A stretch of DNA of 64,000 bases from Oscillospiraceae bacterium. Its GTDB lineage: Bacteria > Bacillota > Clostridia > Oscillospirales > Oscillospiraceae. The stretch covers positions 26,643 through 90,642 of the forward strand of contig JAHHRX010000006.1 of the NCBI GenBank assembly GCA_020025545.1, read 5' to 3'. Made by a program: the position numbers and the translations under genes. How positions within the stretch are numbered: position 1 is the first letter of the stretch; every line of letters begins with the position of its first letter. The notes below the pieces were generated by a model. The model did not search any database. It was not told the origin of the DNA and was given only the letters and a program-made list of their open reading frames with translations. Below, one piece after another: positions 49,911 through 59,279 of the stretch.

Positions 49911-51041
49911 TTAGATTCTGCGGCTGAGTTTCTCGGAATATTCATTCCGGAATTGAGCGAAAGTCCCCTCATCGATCGCGTTGCGGATCTTTTCCATGAG
50001 CTTATTGTAGAAATAAAGATTGTGCATAACAGCAAGACGCATTGCCAGCATTTCGTCCGCAACAAAAAGGTGGTGGAGGTAACTTCTGGAGTATCTGCGG
50101 CAAACCGGGCAGTCACATTGGGGATCAATGGGGCTTTCATCCAGAATATACTTGGCATTTTTAAGGTTGATAGCGCCTTCCCATGTAAAGAGCCGTGCAT
50201 GGCGGGCATTTCTGGCAGGCATAACGCAGTCAAAGAAGTCAACACCTCTCGCAACCGCTTCGATGATGTTGCTGGGAGTGCCCACACCCATGAGATAACG
50301 GGTCTTGTCTGCCGGCATATAAGGTTCTACCGCCTCAATGATATCGTACATCTCTTCTGCGGTCTCCCCTACTGCAAGTCCGCCGATAGCATATCCGGAA
50401 AGATCCAGATCAGCAATACGCTTCATGTGGTCAATACGAATGTCTCGATAGGTACCGCCCTGATTGATGCCCCAAAGCATTTGCTGAGGGTTTACGGTAG
50501 TTTCCAAGCTGTTGAGACGGGCATTTTCCGCTTTGCAGCGAACCAGCCAGCGGTAGGTTCTGTCCACGCTCTTCTGAACATAATCCCTGGGAGAGGGATT
50601 TTCAATGCATTCGTCAAATGCCATGCAGATATCAGAGCCAAGATTGGATTGAATCTGCATACTCTCCTCCGGTCCCATGAAAATCTTGTGACCGTCGATG
50701 TGAGAAGAAAAATAAACGCCTTCCTCTTTGATCTTTCTGAGCTTTGCCAGACTGAACACCTGAAATCCACCGGAATCGGTCAGAATCGGTCCGTCCCAAG
50801 TCATAAATTTATGGAGACCGCCCATTTCCCGCACCACCTTATCCGTAGGGCGCAGATGCAGGTGGTAGGTGTTGGAAAGCTCTACCTGACAGCCGATGTT
50901 CTTAAGGTCTGCTGCGCTGAGGCCGCCCTTGATAGCCGCCTGCGTGCCGACATTCATAAATACAGGTGTCTGAACCGTGCCGTGGGCACAGGTAAATTCA
51001 CCTCGGCGGGCCTTGCCCTCTGTTTTCTTTAACTCAAACAT
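49911..51041 (-). CDS. tgt: tRNA-guanine transglycosylase
   Basis: 376 residues. It exchanges G34 for preQ1 in tRNAs with GUN anticodons. Visible are the nucleophile Asp in SGGFQVFSL, the second Asp in FFDCVMPARNARH and the zinc site CDCPVC...H. It lies 18 nt after queA, giving the usual queA-tgt-yajC order. Confidence 0.97.
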   Translation of the reverse strand: MFELKKTEGKARRGEFTCAHGTVQTPVFMNVGTQAAIKGGLSAADLKNIGCQVELSNTYHLHLRPTDKVVREMGGLHKFMTWDGPILTDSGGFQVFSLAKLRKIKEEGVYFSSHIDGHKIFMGPEESMQIQSNLGSDICMAFDECIENPSPRDYVQKSVDRTYRWLVRCKAENARLNSLETTVNPQQMLWGINQGGTYRDIRIDHMKRIADLDLSGYAIGGLAVGETAEEMYDIIEAVEPYMPADKTRYLMGVGTPSNIIEAVARGVDFFDCVMPARNARHARLFTWEGAINLKNAKYILDESPIDPQCDCPVCRRYSRSYLHHLFVADEMLAMRLAVMHNLYFYNKLMEKIRNAIDEGTFAQFRNEYSEKLSRRI

Positions 51042-51059
51042 AGTAACCTCTATATTTCC

Positions 51060-52106
51060 TTACATTTTGCTTACGGATCCCAGATCCCCGATAAACATCG
51101 CGTCGCCGAAGGAGAAGAAACGATAGCGCTCCTTCACCGCAGTTTCATAGGCATGAAGTACATTTTCCTTGCTGGAAAAAGCGGAAACAAGCATCACCAA
51201 AGTGCTTTCCGGCAGATGGAAATTGGTAATGAGTCCCTGCATAGCCTTAAATTCGTAGCCGGGGTAGATAAAAATATCCGTCCATTTAGACTTGGGAGAA
51301 AAGCTCCCGTCCTCATTTACAAGAGATTCCAGCGTCCGGCAGGATGTCGTACCGACGCAGATGATCCGGCCGCCCTCCGCCTTGGTCTGGTTCAGGATTT
51401 TGGCTGTTTCATCACTGATCATGCAAAGCTCCGAATGCATATGATGCTCGGAAATATCCTCAGCCTTCACCGGGCGGAAAGTACCAAGTCCTACATGAAG
51501 GGTCACAAAAGCGGTTTTTACGCCCTTTTCCCGGATTCTTTGCAGAAGCTCATCTGTAAAATGGAGGCCCGCCGTTGGAGCCGCCGCAGAGCCGACTTCC
51601 TTAGAGTAAACGGTCTGATAGCGCTCCTGATCCTGAAGCTCCTCTTTGATGTATGGCGGCAGAGGCATTTTGCCAAGCCGCTCCAGAACCTCCAGGAAGA
51701 TACCATCGTAGTCAAATTCCACGATACGGTTACCATCTTCCTGTACCTCTGTAACCTTAGCCTTCAGTTCTCCGTTTCCGAAGGTAACTTCATTTCCTGC
51801 CTGCATTTTCCTGCCGGGCTTGCAAAGGCATTCCCAGCGCTTATTTCCCAGATCCCGCAGAAGCAGCACTTCCACGGCACCTCCGGTGGGACGGTGACCC
51901 AAAAGCCGCGCAGGCAACACCCTGGAATCGTTCATAACCAGGCAGTCACCGGGGTTCAGATAATCGATAATATCATAAAAATGCTTATGCGCCAGTTCGC
52001 CGGATTTGCGATCCATCACCAGCAAGCGGGAAGCGTCCCGCTTTTGCAGGGGTGTCTGAGCAATCAGCTCTTCCGGCAGATCATACCAAAAATCATGAGT
52101 TTTCAT
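51060..52106 (-). CDS. queA: S-adenosylmethionine:tRNA ribosyltransferase-isomerase
   Basis: 348 residues from the ATG at 52106 after GGAGGAAAAAT. QueA adds epoxyqueuosine to tRNA using the ribosyl of SAM. Family stretches YDLPEELIAQTPLQKRDASRLL, DCLVMNDSRVLPARLLG and SAAAPTAGLHFT are present. It is transcribed from the promoter at 52140-52168 together with tgt and yajC. Confidence 0.97.
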   Translation of the reverse strand: MKTHDFWYDLPEELIAQTPLQKRDASRLLVMDRKSGELAHKHFYDIIDYLNPGDCLVMNDSRVLPARLLGHRPTGGAVEVLLLRDLGNKRWECLCKPGRKMQAGNEVTFGNGELKAKVTEVQEDGNRIVEFDYDGIFLEVLERLGKMPLPPYIKEELQDQERYQTVYSKEVGSAAAPTAGLHFTDELLQRIREKGVKTAFVTLHVGLGTFRPVKAEDISEHHMHSELCMISDETAKILNQTKAEGGRIICVGTTSCRTLESLVNEDGSFSPKSKWTDIFIYPGYEFKAMQGLITNFHLPESTLVMLVSAFSSKENVLHAYETAVKERYRFFSFGDAMFIGDLGSVSKM

Positions 52107-52139
52107 ATTTTTCCTCCGATCCACTCTAAAAACGCATAT

Positions 52140-52168
52140 AGTATAGCCTAATTGGGCAGATTTTGCAA
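52140..52168 (-). promoter_or_regulatory. Promoter of queA-tgt-yajC
   Basis: Minus-strand TTGCAA, 17 nt, TATACT, about 35 nt upstream of the queA ATG. Confidence 0.6.
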
Positions 52169-52188
52169 CCGTTTATCAAAAACTCCCT

Positions 52189-52202
52189 ATGGAAATTTCC
52201 AT
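52189..52202. repeat. 14-bp perfect palindrome upstream of dapA
   Basis: ATGGAAATTTCCAT is a self-complementary operator-sized element in the 200-bp divergent queA-dapA gap. No regulator is known for it. Confidence 0.5.
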
Positions 52203-52306
52203 GGTGCGCAAAATTCTGCCTCTGGCGTTTCTCATGGACCGCAGCGTAAAAATTTATAACGCAAGATCCATCTGCTCCGCATAAGATATTTGTGGAGGGA
52301 TGCAAC

Positions 52307-53203
52307 ATGAAAAATCCAGTTTTTACCGGTGTCTGCACGGCACTGGTCACTCCGTTTCGCGACGGACAGATCCATATTCCTACACTCCATCTGCTTCTGG
52401 ATCAGCAAATGGAGGCTCAGATCCCGGCTGTGGTCATAGCCGGAACCACAGGCGAAGCGCCTACACTTTCCGATGCAGAAAAACTCCGGCTCTTTGCCGC
52501 CGCCAAGCAGCACACCGGCTGCCGCATGAAGGTCATCGCCGGAACCGGCTCCAATGATACTGCCCATGCCGTTTTTCTCAGTCGGGCGGCTCAGGATGCC
52601 GGAGCGGATGCCCTGCTGGTGGTAAGTCCCTATTATAACAAAGCCACACCCGACGGTATCATCGCCCACTATAAAGTCATTGCCAAAGCAGTGGATATTC
52701 CCGTGATTGTCTACAACGTTCCCTCGCGCACAGGGCTCGATATTCCCATCAGCGTTTATCAGGCGCTATCCAAGATCAAAAACATTGCCGGCGTGAAAGA
52801 AGCAAGCTCGGACATTCGGAAAATTCTAAACATTCGCGCTGCGTGCGGAGGGAATTTCCCCATTTGGTCTGGCAATGATGACATGACCGTGCCGATTTTG
52901 TCTCTTGGCGGTCAGGGTGTCATTTCGGTGCTTTCCAATGTTGTCCCCAAAAGAATGCAGGAAATGACAAATGCCGCTCTGTCTGGTGATTTTAAAGCAG
53001 CAGCAGCCGTGCAAACACAGCTGCTGCCATTGAGTCAAATTTTGTTCAGCGAAGTAAACCCCATTCCGGTAAAAGCCGCCATGAAGCAAATAGGCTTTGA
53101 CTGCGGTGAGTGCCGCCTGCCGCTTACGGCTCTTTCCCCGGAAAAGCAGCAGCAACTAAGTGACTGCCTGCGTCAGCTGACGGACGAATCCCCTCAAAAA
53201 TAG
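52307..53203 (+). CDS. dapA: 4-hydroxy-tetrahydrodipicolinate synthase
   Basis: 298 residues from the ATG at 52307 after GTGGAGGGA. It is a class I aldolase-type enzyme with Tyr in VSPYYNKATP, Schiff-base Lys in GVKEASSD and GTTGEAPTL. It condenses pyruvate with aspartate semialdehyde, feeding lysine, peptidoglycan diaminopimelate and spore dipicolinate. No other dap gene is nearby and no lysine riboswitch was seen upstream. Its 3' end overlaps the opposite-strand GDPD gene by 80 nt. Confidence 0.96.
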   Translation: MKNPVFTGVCTALVTPFRDGQIHIPTLHLLLDQQMEAQIPAVVIAGTTGEAPTLSDAEKLRLFAAAKQHTGCRMKVIAGTGSNDTAHAVFLSRAAQDAGADALLVVSPYYNKATPDGIIAHYKVIAKAVDIPVIVYNVPSRTGLDIPISVYQALSKIKNIAGVKEASSDIRKILNIRAACGGNFPIWSGNDDMTVPILSLGGQGVISVLSNVVPKRMQEMTNAALSGDFKAAAAVQTQLLPLSQILFSEVNPIPVKAAMKQIGFDCGECRLPLTALSPEKQQQLSDCLRQLTDESPQK

Positions 53204-54008
53204 GAATCCAGCCCTCTTTTACTGCTGTGTCATAGTTCTCTTTGGTTTTGATCGTCCAGGAAACGCCCTGCAGCCCCCAGAAGTTCCGGCAGATTCGGTT
53301 TCCCAACCGAACCCGATCCTCAAAGCGGTAAGCAATGAAGTCCGGCTTGGTAATGAAGTTTGCCACCTGCTTTGTCATGACCCACCGCAGAATAAAAGGA
53401 ACTCCGTCAGTATCCCTGATTACGAAATTTTCTGCCAGCTGCCCCCGGATCATCTCCGGACGATGCTTTTTGATCCACAACACGCATCTCGGGTCAAAAG
53501 ACTCCAGACAGTAAGGGCCTTTGTATGTATCCAGCAGTTCACAAACGGTTTTGGAAAGCTGTGCTGCATTATTTCCGTCGGACTTAAGCTCGATAATCAG
53601 GGGTGCTTTTCCGTTAAAGAGCTTCAGCACATCGTGAAAGTCCGGGATGGTCTCCTCTGTGGATTCCAAACGGAACCGGGTCAGCTCCTCGGTGGTGAGA
53701 TCTTCCAGCTTCCGATCCACGCCGGCAGTGCGTTTCATATTGCTGTCGTGCATCACGCCGAGGCCACCGTCTTTCAGCAAATGAACATCCAGTTCTATAC
53801 CGTATCCTGCTTCCAGTGCCAGGCGAAATGCCGCCATACTGTTTTCCGGCACACCGTTTCCGTGAAGGCCGCGGTGTGCATAGGACCATTTCCTCAGAGT
53901 CTCCAGTCCGGGGTGATTTTTTCGGCCACGGAGAGCCAAAATATAAAGAACGAACAGGATTGCCGCAGCAATCGCAAGAATAATCAATAGCTTAATCATC
54001 GAAATCAA
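53124..54008 (-). CDS. Glycerophosphodiester phosphodiesterase family protein
   Basis: 294 residues. An N-terminal membrane segment (MIKLLIILAIAAAILFVLYILAL) precedes the TIM barrel. Catalytic motifs are YAHRGLHGNGVPENS, ELDVHLLKDG, MHD and LIIELKSDG. It should hydrolyse glycerophosphodiesters to glycerol 3-phosphate, anchored to the membrane. The 3' 80 bases are complementary to dapA, and the 5' end overlaps the MFS gene by 17 nt, so it is coupled to that transporter. Confidence 0.87.
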   Translation of the reverse strand: MISMIKLLIILAIAAAILFVLYILALRGRKNHPGLETLRKWSYAHRGLHGNGVPENSMAAFRLALEAGYGIELDVHLLKDGGLGVMHDSNMKRTAGVDRKLEDLTTEELTRFRLESTEETIPDFHDVLKLFNGKAPLIIELKSDGNNAAQLSKTVCELLDTYKGPYCLESFDPRCVLWIKKHRPEMIRGQLAENFVIRDTDGVPFILRWVMTKQVANFITKPDFIAYRFEDRVRLGNRICRNFWGLQGVSWTIKTKENYDTAVKEGWIPIFEGIRPSADAGSHLVAAAFPGKEP

Positions 54009-55365
54009 ACGCCTCTAATCCAGCTTTGGTAGCAATCTTGTTGTCGCCGTGTTTCACAAAAAGCATGGTCACAAAGGAGCAGGCAGAAAAGAATGCAGCA
54101 TAAGGGAACAAAATCTTATAGCTGATATTTTTCAGGAGCGTGCCGGCCAGAACGGGAGTTACCACCTGTGCGACCATGGAGAAGGTGTAGTAGTATCCGG
54201 TAAATTTACCGACCTCACTGCCCTTACACATCTCAACCACCATGGGCAGGGAGTTTACATTGATGGCGGCCCACGCAACACCTACCAGCGCAAACAGAAT
54301 GTACATGGGCGGTGTGATGCTGGTTGCATTGACGGTCACAATGAATCCGGCAAGGAAGGAACCTGCCAGCAGTGCAACGCCGCCGAGAATGGTTTTGCGG
54401 CGTCCGATTTTTGATGCAATGCTGCCCACCGGGATGTAAGAAACAATGGCACCTGCGGTTGCCACCAGCAGACACTTGGAGGCACCTCCGATTCCCTCGC
54501 CCATAACCCGGCTGATATAGGTTGAAAACCATGTGGTCACGCCGTTGTAGCCAATATACCAAAGGGAAATGGACACCAGCAGGAAGGCAAGGCTGCGCTT
54601 TACAGACTTTGGCAGTTTCTCGGTGCCGTCCTCAGCGGTGGTAGTAAGGTTTTCCTCCGGGTGCTGAGCCTCGTAGGCACGGTTTTCTTCGGAGAGCTTA
54701 GGTTCCCGGATGGAGGCAAACAGGATACCGATAGAAATCACCATAATACCGGAAACCACAGCAAAAAGGACCTGATAATTGACTACCGCCGCCTGTACGC
54801 CATTTTCAGCGGTGATGGTGCCAAGCGTAAAGTACTTTTCGATATTTCCTTTAGAATAGAGAACAGCGGTAATCCCCAGATAAAGAAGGCCGCCCACAGC
54901 GCCCATCAGATTAATGATCGCATTGGCTTTGCTGCGCAGAGGTTTGGGGGTAACATCGGGCATGAGCGCTACCGCAGGGCTGCGGTAGGTACCCATGGCC
55001 ACCAGCAGCAGACCCAGCACAACCACAAATCCGGCAATCAGCCCGACAGAAGGCGCAGCGAAGTAATGATTGGCAAAAAACGGCAGAATGTTCATCGTGA
55101 TAACAGCCAGCAGTGTTCCGCTGATAATAAACGGCATCCGGCGGCCGATCCGTGTGTTAATCCGATCACTGAAGCCGCCAAACAGCGGCAGCAGGAACAG
55201 TGCCAGCACGTTATCTGCGGCCATAATGACACCGGTAAGAGATTCATTCAGATGAAAATTGTTTGCCAGCATCAGCGGCACAACGCTGTCGTACATCTGC
55301 CAAAAGGCACTGATGGACAGGAAAGCAAAGCCGACCAGCACGGTGCGCTTTGTATTGAGCTTCAT
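53992..55365 (-). CDS. Major facilitator superfamily transporter, SLC45/GPH-like
   Basis: 457 residues, 12 membrane segments by eye. The loop 2-3 motif GGFSDRINTRIGRRMPFI with R-x-G-R-R-x-P resembles the SLC45/GPH sugar-cation family. A glycosidic substrate is therefore likely but not proved. The gene overlaps the GDPD gene by 17 nt. The promoter at 55407-55434 lies upstream. Confidence 0.83.
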   Translation of the reverse strand: MKLNTKRTVLVGFAFLSISAFWQMYDSVVPLMLANNFHLNESLTGVIMAADNVLALFLLPLFGGFSDRINTRIGRRMPFIISGTLLAVITMNILPFFANHYFAAPSVGLIAGFVVVLGLLLVAMGTYRSPAVALMPDVTPKPLRSKANAIINLMGAVGGLLYLGITAVLYSKGNIEKYFTLGTITAENGVQAAVVNYQVLFAVVSGIMVISIGILFASIREPKLSEENRAYEAQHPEENLTTTAEDGTEKLPKSVKRSLAFLLVSISLWYIGYNGVTTWFSTYISRVMGEGIGGASKCLLVATAGAIVSYIPVGSIASKIGRRKTILGGVALLAGSFLAGFIVTVNATSITPPMYILFALVGVAWAAINVNSLPMVVEMCKGSEVGKFTGYYYTFSMVAQVVTPVLAGTLLKNISYKILFPYAAFFSACSFVTMLFVKHGDNKIATKAGLEAFDFDD

Positions 55366-55406
55366 TTTGAGAGCCCTCCATTCATGTAGTTGGTGTTACA
55401 GTAACC

Positions 55407-55434
55407 ATTATACATTTTTCACATATAAAGTCCA
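55407..55434 (-). promoter_or_regulatory. Promoter of the MFS-GDPD pair
   Basis: Minus-strand TGGACT, 16 nt, TATAAT, about 45 nt upstream of the MFS ATG. Confidence 0.5.
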
Positions 55435-55497
55435 GAAAAATTCTTTCCAAATTGTCATATTGAAGTAAAATTTGTAGTAAAATTTTTATTGCAGCTG

Positions 55498-55545
55498 AAA
55501 AATCCCCCACCAACACGATGCAGCCGTGTTAAGTGAGGGATTTTA
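55498..55545 (-). terminator. Intrinsic terminator of tyrS
   Basis: Minus-strand AAAATCCCTCACTTAACACGG pairs imperfectly with CGTGTTGGTGGGGGATTTTT around a six-base loop. It ends a few bases beyond the tyrS stop. Confidence 0.85.
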
Positions 55546-55551
55546 AAAAAA

Positions 55552-56778
55552 TTATTCAGCCAGAACTGCCTTGTGGAATACCTTTTTGCCCTTGCGGATC
55601 TTGATGCCTTCCTTGAGCATATCGGCGCTCACTGTAAAGGAAGGATCAGCGACCTTTTCATCGTTAATGTAAACGCCGCCCTGCTGCACCAATCTCCGGG
55701 CCTCACCGTTGGATGCAGCCAGTTTGCAGGCAACCATCAGGTTGAGAATGCCAATGGCTCCCTCCCGCAGCTGATCTTCGGTAATGCCGGTGGTGGGCAT
55801 ATCGGCATGGTCACCGCCGCCCACAAAGAGTGCCTTTGCTGCAGACTGTGCCTTGAGGGCTTCCTCCTCGCCGTGTACCAGCTTGGTAAGCTCGAATGCC
55901 AGAATTTCCTTGGCTTCGTTGATCTTGGCATCCTTCCAGGCATCCATCTCGTTGATTTGTTCCAGCGGCAGGAAGGTCAGCATCCGGATGCACTTCATGA
56001 CATCGGCATCCTCAACATTTCTCCAGTACTGATAGAACTCATAGGGAGAGGTCTTGTTTGGATCGAGCCAAACAGCGCCCTTGGCTGTTTTGCCCATCTT
56101 CTTACCCTCAGAGTTAAGCAGCAGTGTGATGGTCATGGCATTGGCCTGCTTGCCCAGCTTCCGGCGAATCAGCTCCATGCCGCCGATCATGTTGCTCCAC
56201 TGATCGTCGCCGCCAAACTGCAGGTTACAACCGTAATGCTGATACAGGTAGTAGAAGTCGTAGGACTGCATGGGCATATAGTTGAATTCCAGGAAGCTGA
56301 GGCCCTTCTCCATTCTCTGCTTGAAGCACTCGGCACGGAGCATATTGTTCACGGAGAAGCAGCTGCCGATATCCCGAATAAAGTCAATATAGTTAAGATT
56401 CAGCAGCCAGTCGGCGTTGTTCACCATCATAGCCTTGCCTTCGCCGAACTCAATAAAGCGTTCCATCTGCTTTTTAAAGCAGGCGCAGTTGTGGTCGATG
56501 GTCTCACGGGTCATCATGGAACGCATATCGGTACGACCGGAGGGGTCGCCGATCATAGCTGTGCCGCCGCCGATCAAGGCAATGGGGCGGTTGCCTGCCA
56601 TCTGCAAGCGCTTCATCAGGCACAGTGCCATAAAGTGACCGACATGCAGAGAATCTGCCGTGGGATCAAAGCCAATATAGAAAGTAGCCTTGCCGTTGTC
56701 AATCAGATCTCTGATTTCTTCTTCATTGGTAACCTGGGCAATGAGGCCTCTGGCTACCAGCTCGTCATAAATTTTCAT
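55552..56778 (-). CDS. tyrS: Tyrosyl-tRNA synthetase
   Basis: 408 residues. It is a class I synthetase with HIGH as HVGH (DSLHVGHFMALC) and KMSKS as KMGKTAKGAVWL. The C-terminal S4-like domain (LVQQGGVYINDEKV) is present. A GDQ-type tyrosine pocket GGDDQWSNM is visible. The gene is controlled by the T-box leader upstream. It ends in a terminator before the MFS promoter. Confidence 0.97.
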   Translation of the reverse strand: MKIYDELVARGLIAQVTNEEEIRDLIDNGKATFYIGFDPTADSLHVGHFMALCLMKRLQMAGNRPIALIGGGTAMIGDPSGRTDMRSMMTRETIDHNCACFKKQMERFIEFGEGKAMMVNNADWLLNLNYIDFIRDIGSCFSVNNMLRAECFKQRMEKGLSFLEFNYMPMQSYDFYYLYQHYGCNLQFGGDDQWSNMIGGMELIRRKLGKQANAMTITLLLNSEGKKMGKTAKGAVWLDPNKTSPYEFYQYWRNVEDADVMKCIRMLTFLPLEQINEMDAWKDAKINEAKEILAFELTKLVHGEEEALKAQSAAKALFVGGGDHADMPTTGITEDQLREGAIGILNLMVACKLAASNGEARRLVQQGGVYINDEKVADPSFTVSADMLKEGIKIRKGKKVFHKAVLAE

Positions 56779-56790
56779 AGTTGTTCCTCC

Positions 56791-57052
56791 AAAAAATAAA
56801 GCCCTCTGTCATAAAGACAGAGGGCGTAAAATACGCGGTACCACCTCATGTTCAGCTTCCGTCAGGAAGCCCTCACGGCGTCTAGCAACGCCTATCGCTG
56901 TGTCGGGCGAACCCGTCCCGCCCTACTGAAATGTTCAGGCAGGCCACTCCGGGAGGTATTTCAGCGTGTTTTCCTATCCCCTCGCACCAAGCGGGGACTC
57001 TCTGCAAGAAAATCGGGCGCTTACTTATTCCCATCAACATGTTTATTGAGAT
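56791..57052 (-). promoter_or_regulatory. T-box leader of tyrS, predicted tRNA-Tyr specifier UAC
   Basis: Minus-strand T-box AGGTGGTACCGCGT (56845-56832) and terminator GCCCTCTGTC / GACAGAGGGC followed by TTTATTTTTT (56825-56791). The Stem I part contains GAAAUACCUCCCGGAG, with specifier UAC at minus strand 56958-56956, a Tyr codon. The distance to GGAG equals that in the valS leader. It should turn on tyrS when tRNA-Tyr is uncharged. Confidence 0.93.
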
Positions 57053-57058
57053 ATGCGT

Positions 57059-57087
57059 ATCCTAGCAAATGAAAACACATTTGTCAA
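57059..57087 (-). promoter_or_regulatory. Promoter of the tyrS leader
   Basis: Minus-strand TTGACA, 17 nt, TAGGAT. Confidence 0.75.
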
Positions 57088-57138
57088 GGATTTTTGATAA
57101 ATTCCTTTCCCGTTCGGCCATATAGCCGGAAAAGGCGG

Positions 57139-58809
57139 TCAGGCCTCTCCCTCCAAACGAAGCATTTCTTCTGCACTTTTGAGAGTCGTTTCGGTGATGA
57201 CAGCACCGCCGATAATTCGGGCAAGTTCTCTGGCTCTCCCCTGCCGGTCCAGCGGTGTCACGGTGGTGTATGTCCTTCCGTCCCGCTCTCCCTTGGCAAT
57301 CAGCATATGCGTATCGCCCATTGCGGCAATTTGCGGCAGATGGGTCACACACAGCACCTGCTTATTTTTTGCAACGGATTTCAGCTTTTCTGCGACTTTC
57401 TGGGCGGCACGGCCGGATACGCCTGCATCTACCTCATCAAAAATCAATGTTGCAACCCGATCCCGCTCAGCCAGCACATTTTTCATTGCCAACATGATAC
57501 GGGCCAATTCACCGCCGGATGCCACCTTGTTCAGAGGCTTCAGCGCCTCTCCCACATTGGCAGACATATAAAACGCCACGCTGTCGATACCGTTGGCGCC
57601 CAGTTCCACCTCCGAAAAGCGGCAGGTAAACTGTACTTTTGGCATATCCAGCTGCGTAAGCTCCTGCCGGATTCGCTCCGAAAGCATCCGGGAGGCCTCC
57701 TGTCTGTTTCTGTGAAGGATTTGCGCCGCCTCCATAGCAGTTTTCGTTGCCTTCTCCAGCTTGCCCTTGAGCCGCTCAAGATGATCGTCCGCAAACTCGA
57801 TGTCGTCCAGTTCCTGTTTTGCCTTCTCGCAGTACTGCAAAATATCCGCACAGCTAACGCCATATTTCCGGCGAAGCTTATGAATGACATCCAGTCTCGA
57901 TTCGATTTGCTCCAATTCGTCGGCAGAAAAGGCCATGGAATCCCGGGCATCCCGGACAGCTTCGGCCACATCCCGCACCTGATACATAAGGTCGGCAACC
58001 CGGTCGTGGAATTCCGGAATGGTGTCGTCAAAATGACTGATACGGGCCAGTGCCCGCTCCGCCTGCTCCAGCATTGCGGATGCACCGTCGGTGTCATCCC
58101 CGCCGTAAAGAAGCATGGATGCTTCGTTCATCCCGTCGGAAATTTTCTCGGAATTCTGAAGGATCTTCCGTCTGGCTTCCAGCGCGTCGTCTTCCCCCGG
58201 CTCCAGTTCAGCCCGCTGAATCTCGGCAATCTGATAGCGCAGATTTTCCATCCGCCGCAGCTTTTCGCTTTCGTCCATGGTCATGCGGTTGATCTGGCGG
58301 GTCAACTTTTCCACCAGAGCATACTTTTCCGCATAATCTGCCAGCAGAGATCCGTTGTCTGCGAAATCGTCCAGGAATTTTAGATGGTTGGCTTCATCAA
58401 ACAAAGATGCCGAATCATGCTGACCGTGGATATTGATTAACTGGATGCCGAGCTTACGCAAAATAGAAACCGTTACAAGCGTGCCGTTCACCCGGCATAC
58501 ATTTTTCCCATCCAGAAAAATTTCCCGCTGGATCACAACTTCACTGTCATATTCCACCCCGTTTTCCTCGAACCACGGGTATTGCGGCACATCGGTGAAC
58601 ACCGCCCTGACGGATGCCTTATCAGTGCCTGTCCGGATCATGTCCCGATAAGCACGCTCCCCCAAAATGGCACTGATCGCATCGATAACGATGGACTTAC
58701 CGGCACCGGTTTCGCCCGTCAGCACATTGAAGCCCCGATTGAAGGAAATATCAGAGCGCTCAATAACCGCTATATTCTCGATATGCAAAAGGCTCAGCAA
58801 AGCGCTCAC
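57139..58809 (-). CDS. recN: DNA repair protein RecN
   Basis: 556 residues from a GTG at 58809. A TTG at 58800 with better spacing to AAAGGAT is an alternative. It is an SMC-like ATPase with Walker A (FNVLTGETGAGKSIVID), ABC signature ASGGELARIMLA and Walker B TLIFDEVDAG. A long coiled coil lies between. RecN gathers DNA double-strand breaks. It is last in OLE-oapA-dxs-tlyA-nadK-argR-recN, the known order around OLE RNAs. Confidence 0.95.
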   Translation of the reverse strand: MSALLSLLHIENIAVIERSDISFNRGFNVLTGETGAGKSIVIDAISAILGERAYRDMIRTGTDKASVRAVFTDVPQYPWFEENGVEYDSEVVIQREIFLDGKNVCRVNGTLVTVSILRKLGIQLINIHGQHDSASLFDEANHLKFLDDFADNGSLLADYAEKYALVEKLTRQINRMTMDESEKLRRMENLRYQIAEIQRAELEPGEDDALEARRKILQNSEKISDGMNEASMLLYGGDDTDGASAMLEQAERALARISHFDDTIPEFHDRVADLMYQVRDVAEAVRDARDSMAFSADELEQIESRLDVIHKLRRKYGVSCADILQYCEKAKQELDDIEFADDHLERLKGKLEKATKTAMEAAQILHRNRQEASRMLSERIRQELTQLDMPKVQFTCRFSEVELGANGIDSVAFYMSANVGEALKPLNKVASGGELARIMLAMKNVLAERDRVATLIFDEVDAGVSGRAAQKVAEKLKSVAKNKQVLCVTHLPQIAAMGDTHMLIAKGERDGRTYTTVTPLDRQGRARELARIIGGAVITETTLKSAEEMLRLEGEA

Positions 58810-58818
58810 ATCCTTTCG

Positions 58819-59271
58819 TTAATTCAGAAGATTCTTGATTTCACCGCAGAATGCAGCTGCAGAATTGATGTCACGCATGACAATAAATACGGTATCATCG
58901 CCTGCAATCGTGCCCACCACTACGCTCATGTTCATAGCGTCAATGGCAGAAGCCGCCGCAGAAGCCAGTCCCGGCAGGGTGCGAATAACAATCATATTCA
59001 TTGCATAGTCAAAGCTCGTGATACACTCTCTGAAAATAGTGTTGAGCTTTGCCGAAAAGGGATTTGCCGCTTCGTTATTGGCAGCTGCATAGCGATATGT
59101 GCCAAGGCTGGTCATTTCTTTGATGATTCGCAGTTCCTTGATATCCCGGGAAATGGTGGCCTGTGTGCTGTGAAAACCCGCATTTTCAAGCTCTGCCAGC
59201 AGCTGTTCCTGTGTTTCTATATTTCGGTTGGAGATGATCTCCATGATTTTAGCCTGTCGTTTTGTTTTCAT
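58819..59271 (-). CDS. argR: Arginine repressor ArgR
   Basis: 150 residues. The N-terminal winged helix (QAKIMEIISNRNIETQEQLLAELENAGF, ATISRDIKELRI) and C-terminal oligomerisation/Arg-binding domain (VGTIAGDDTVFIVMRD) are clear. It represses arginine synthesis and activates catabolism. It lies 8 nt after nadK and 9 nt before recN, as in many Firmicutes. Confidence 0.96.
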   Translation of the reverse strand: MKTKRQAKIMEIISNRNIETQEQLLAELENAGFHSTQATISRDIKELRIIKEMTSLGTYRYAAANNEAANPFSAKLNTIFRECITSFDYAMNMIVIRTLPGLASAAASAIDAMNMSVVVGTIAGDDTVFIVMRDINSAAAFCGEIKNLLN

Positions 59272-59279
59272 TGCCGTCC

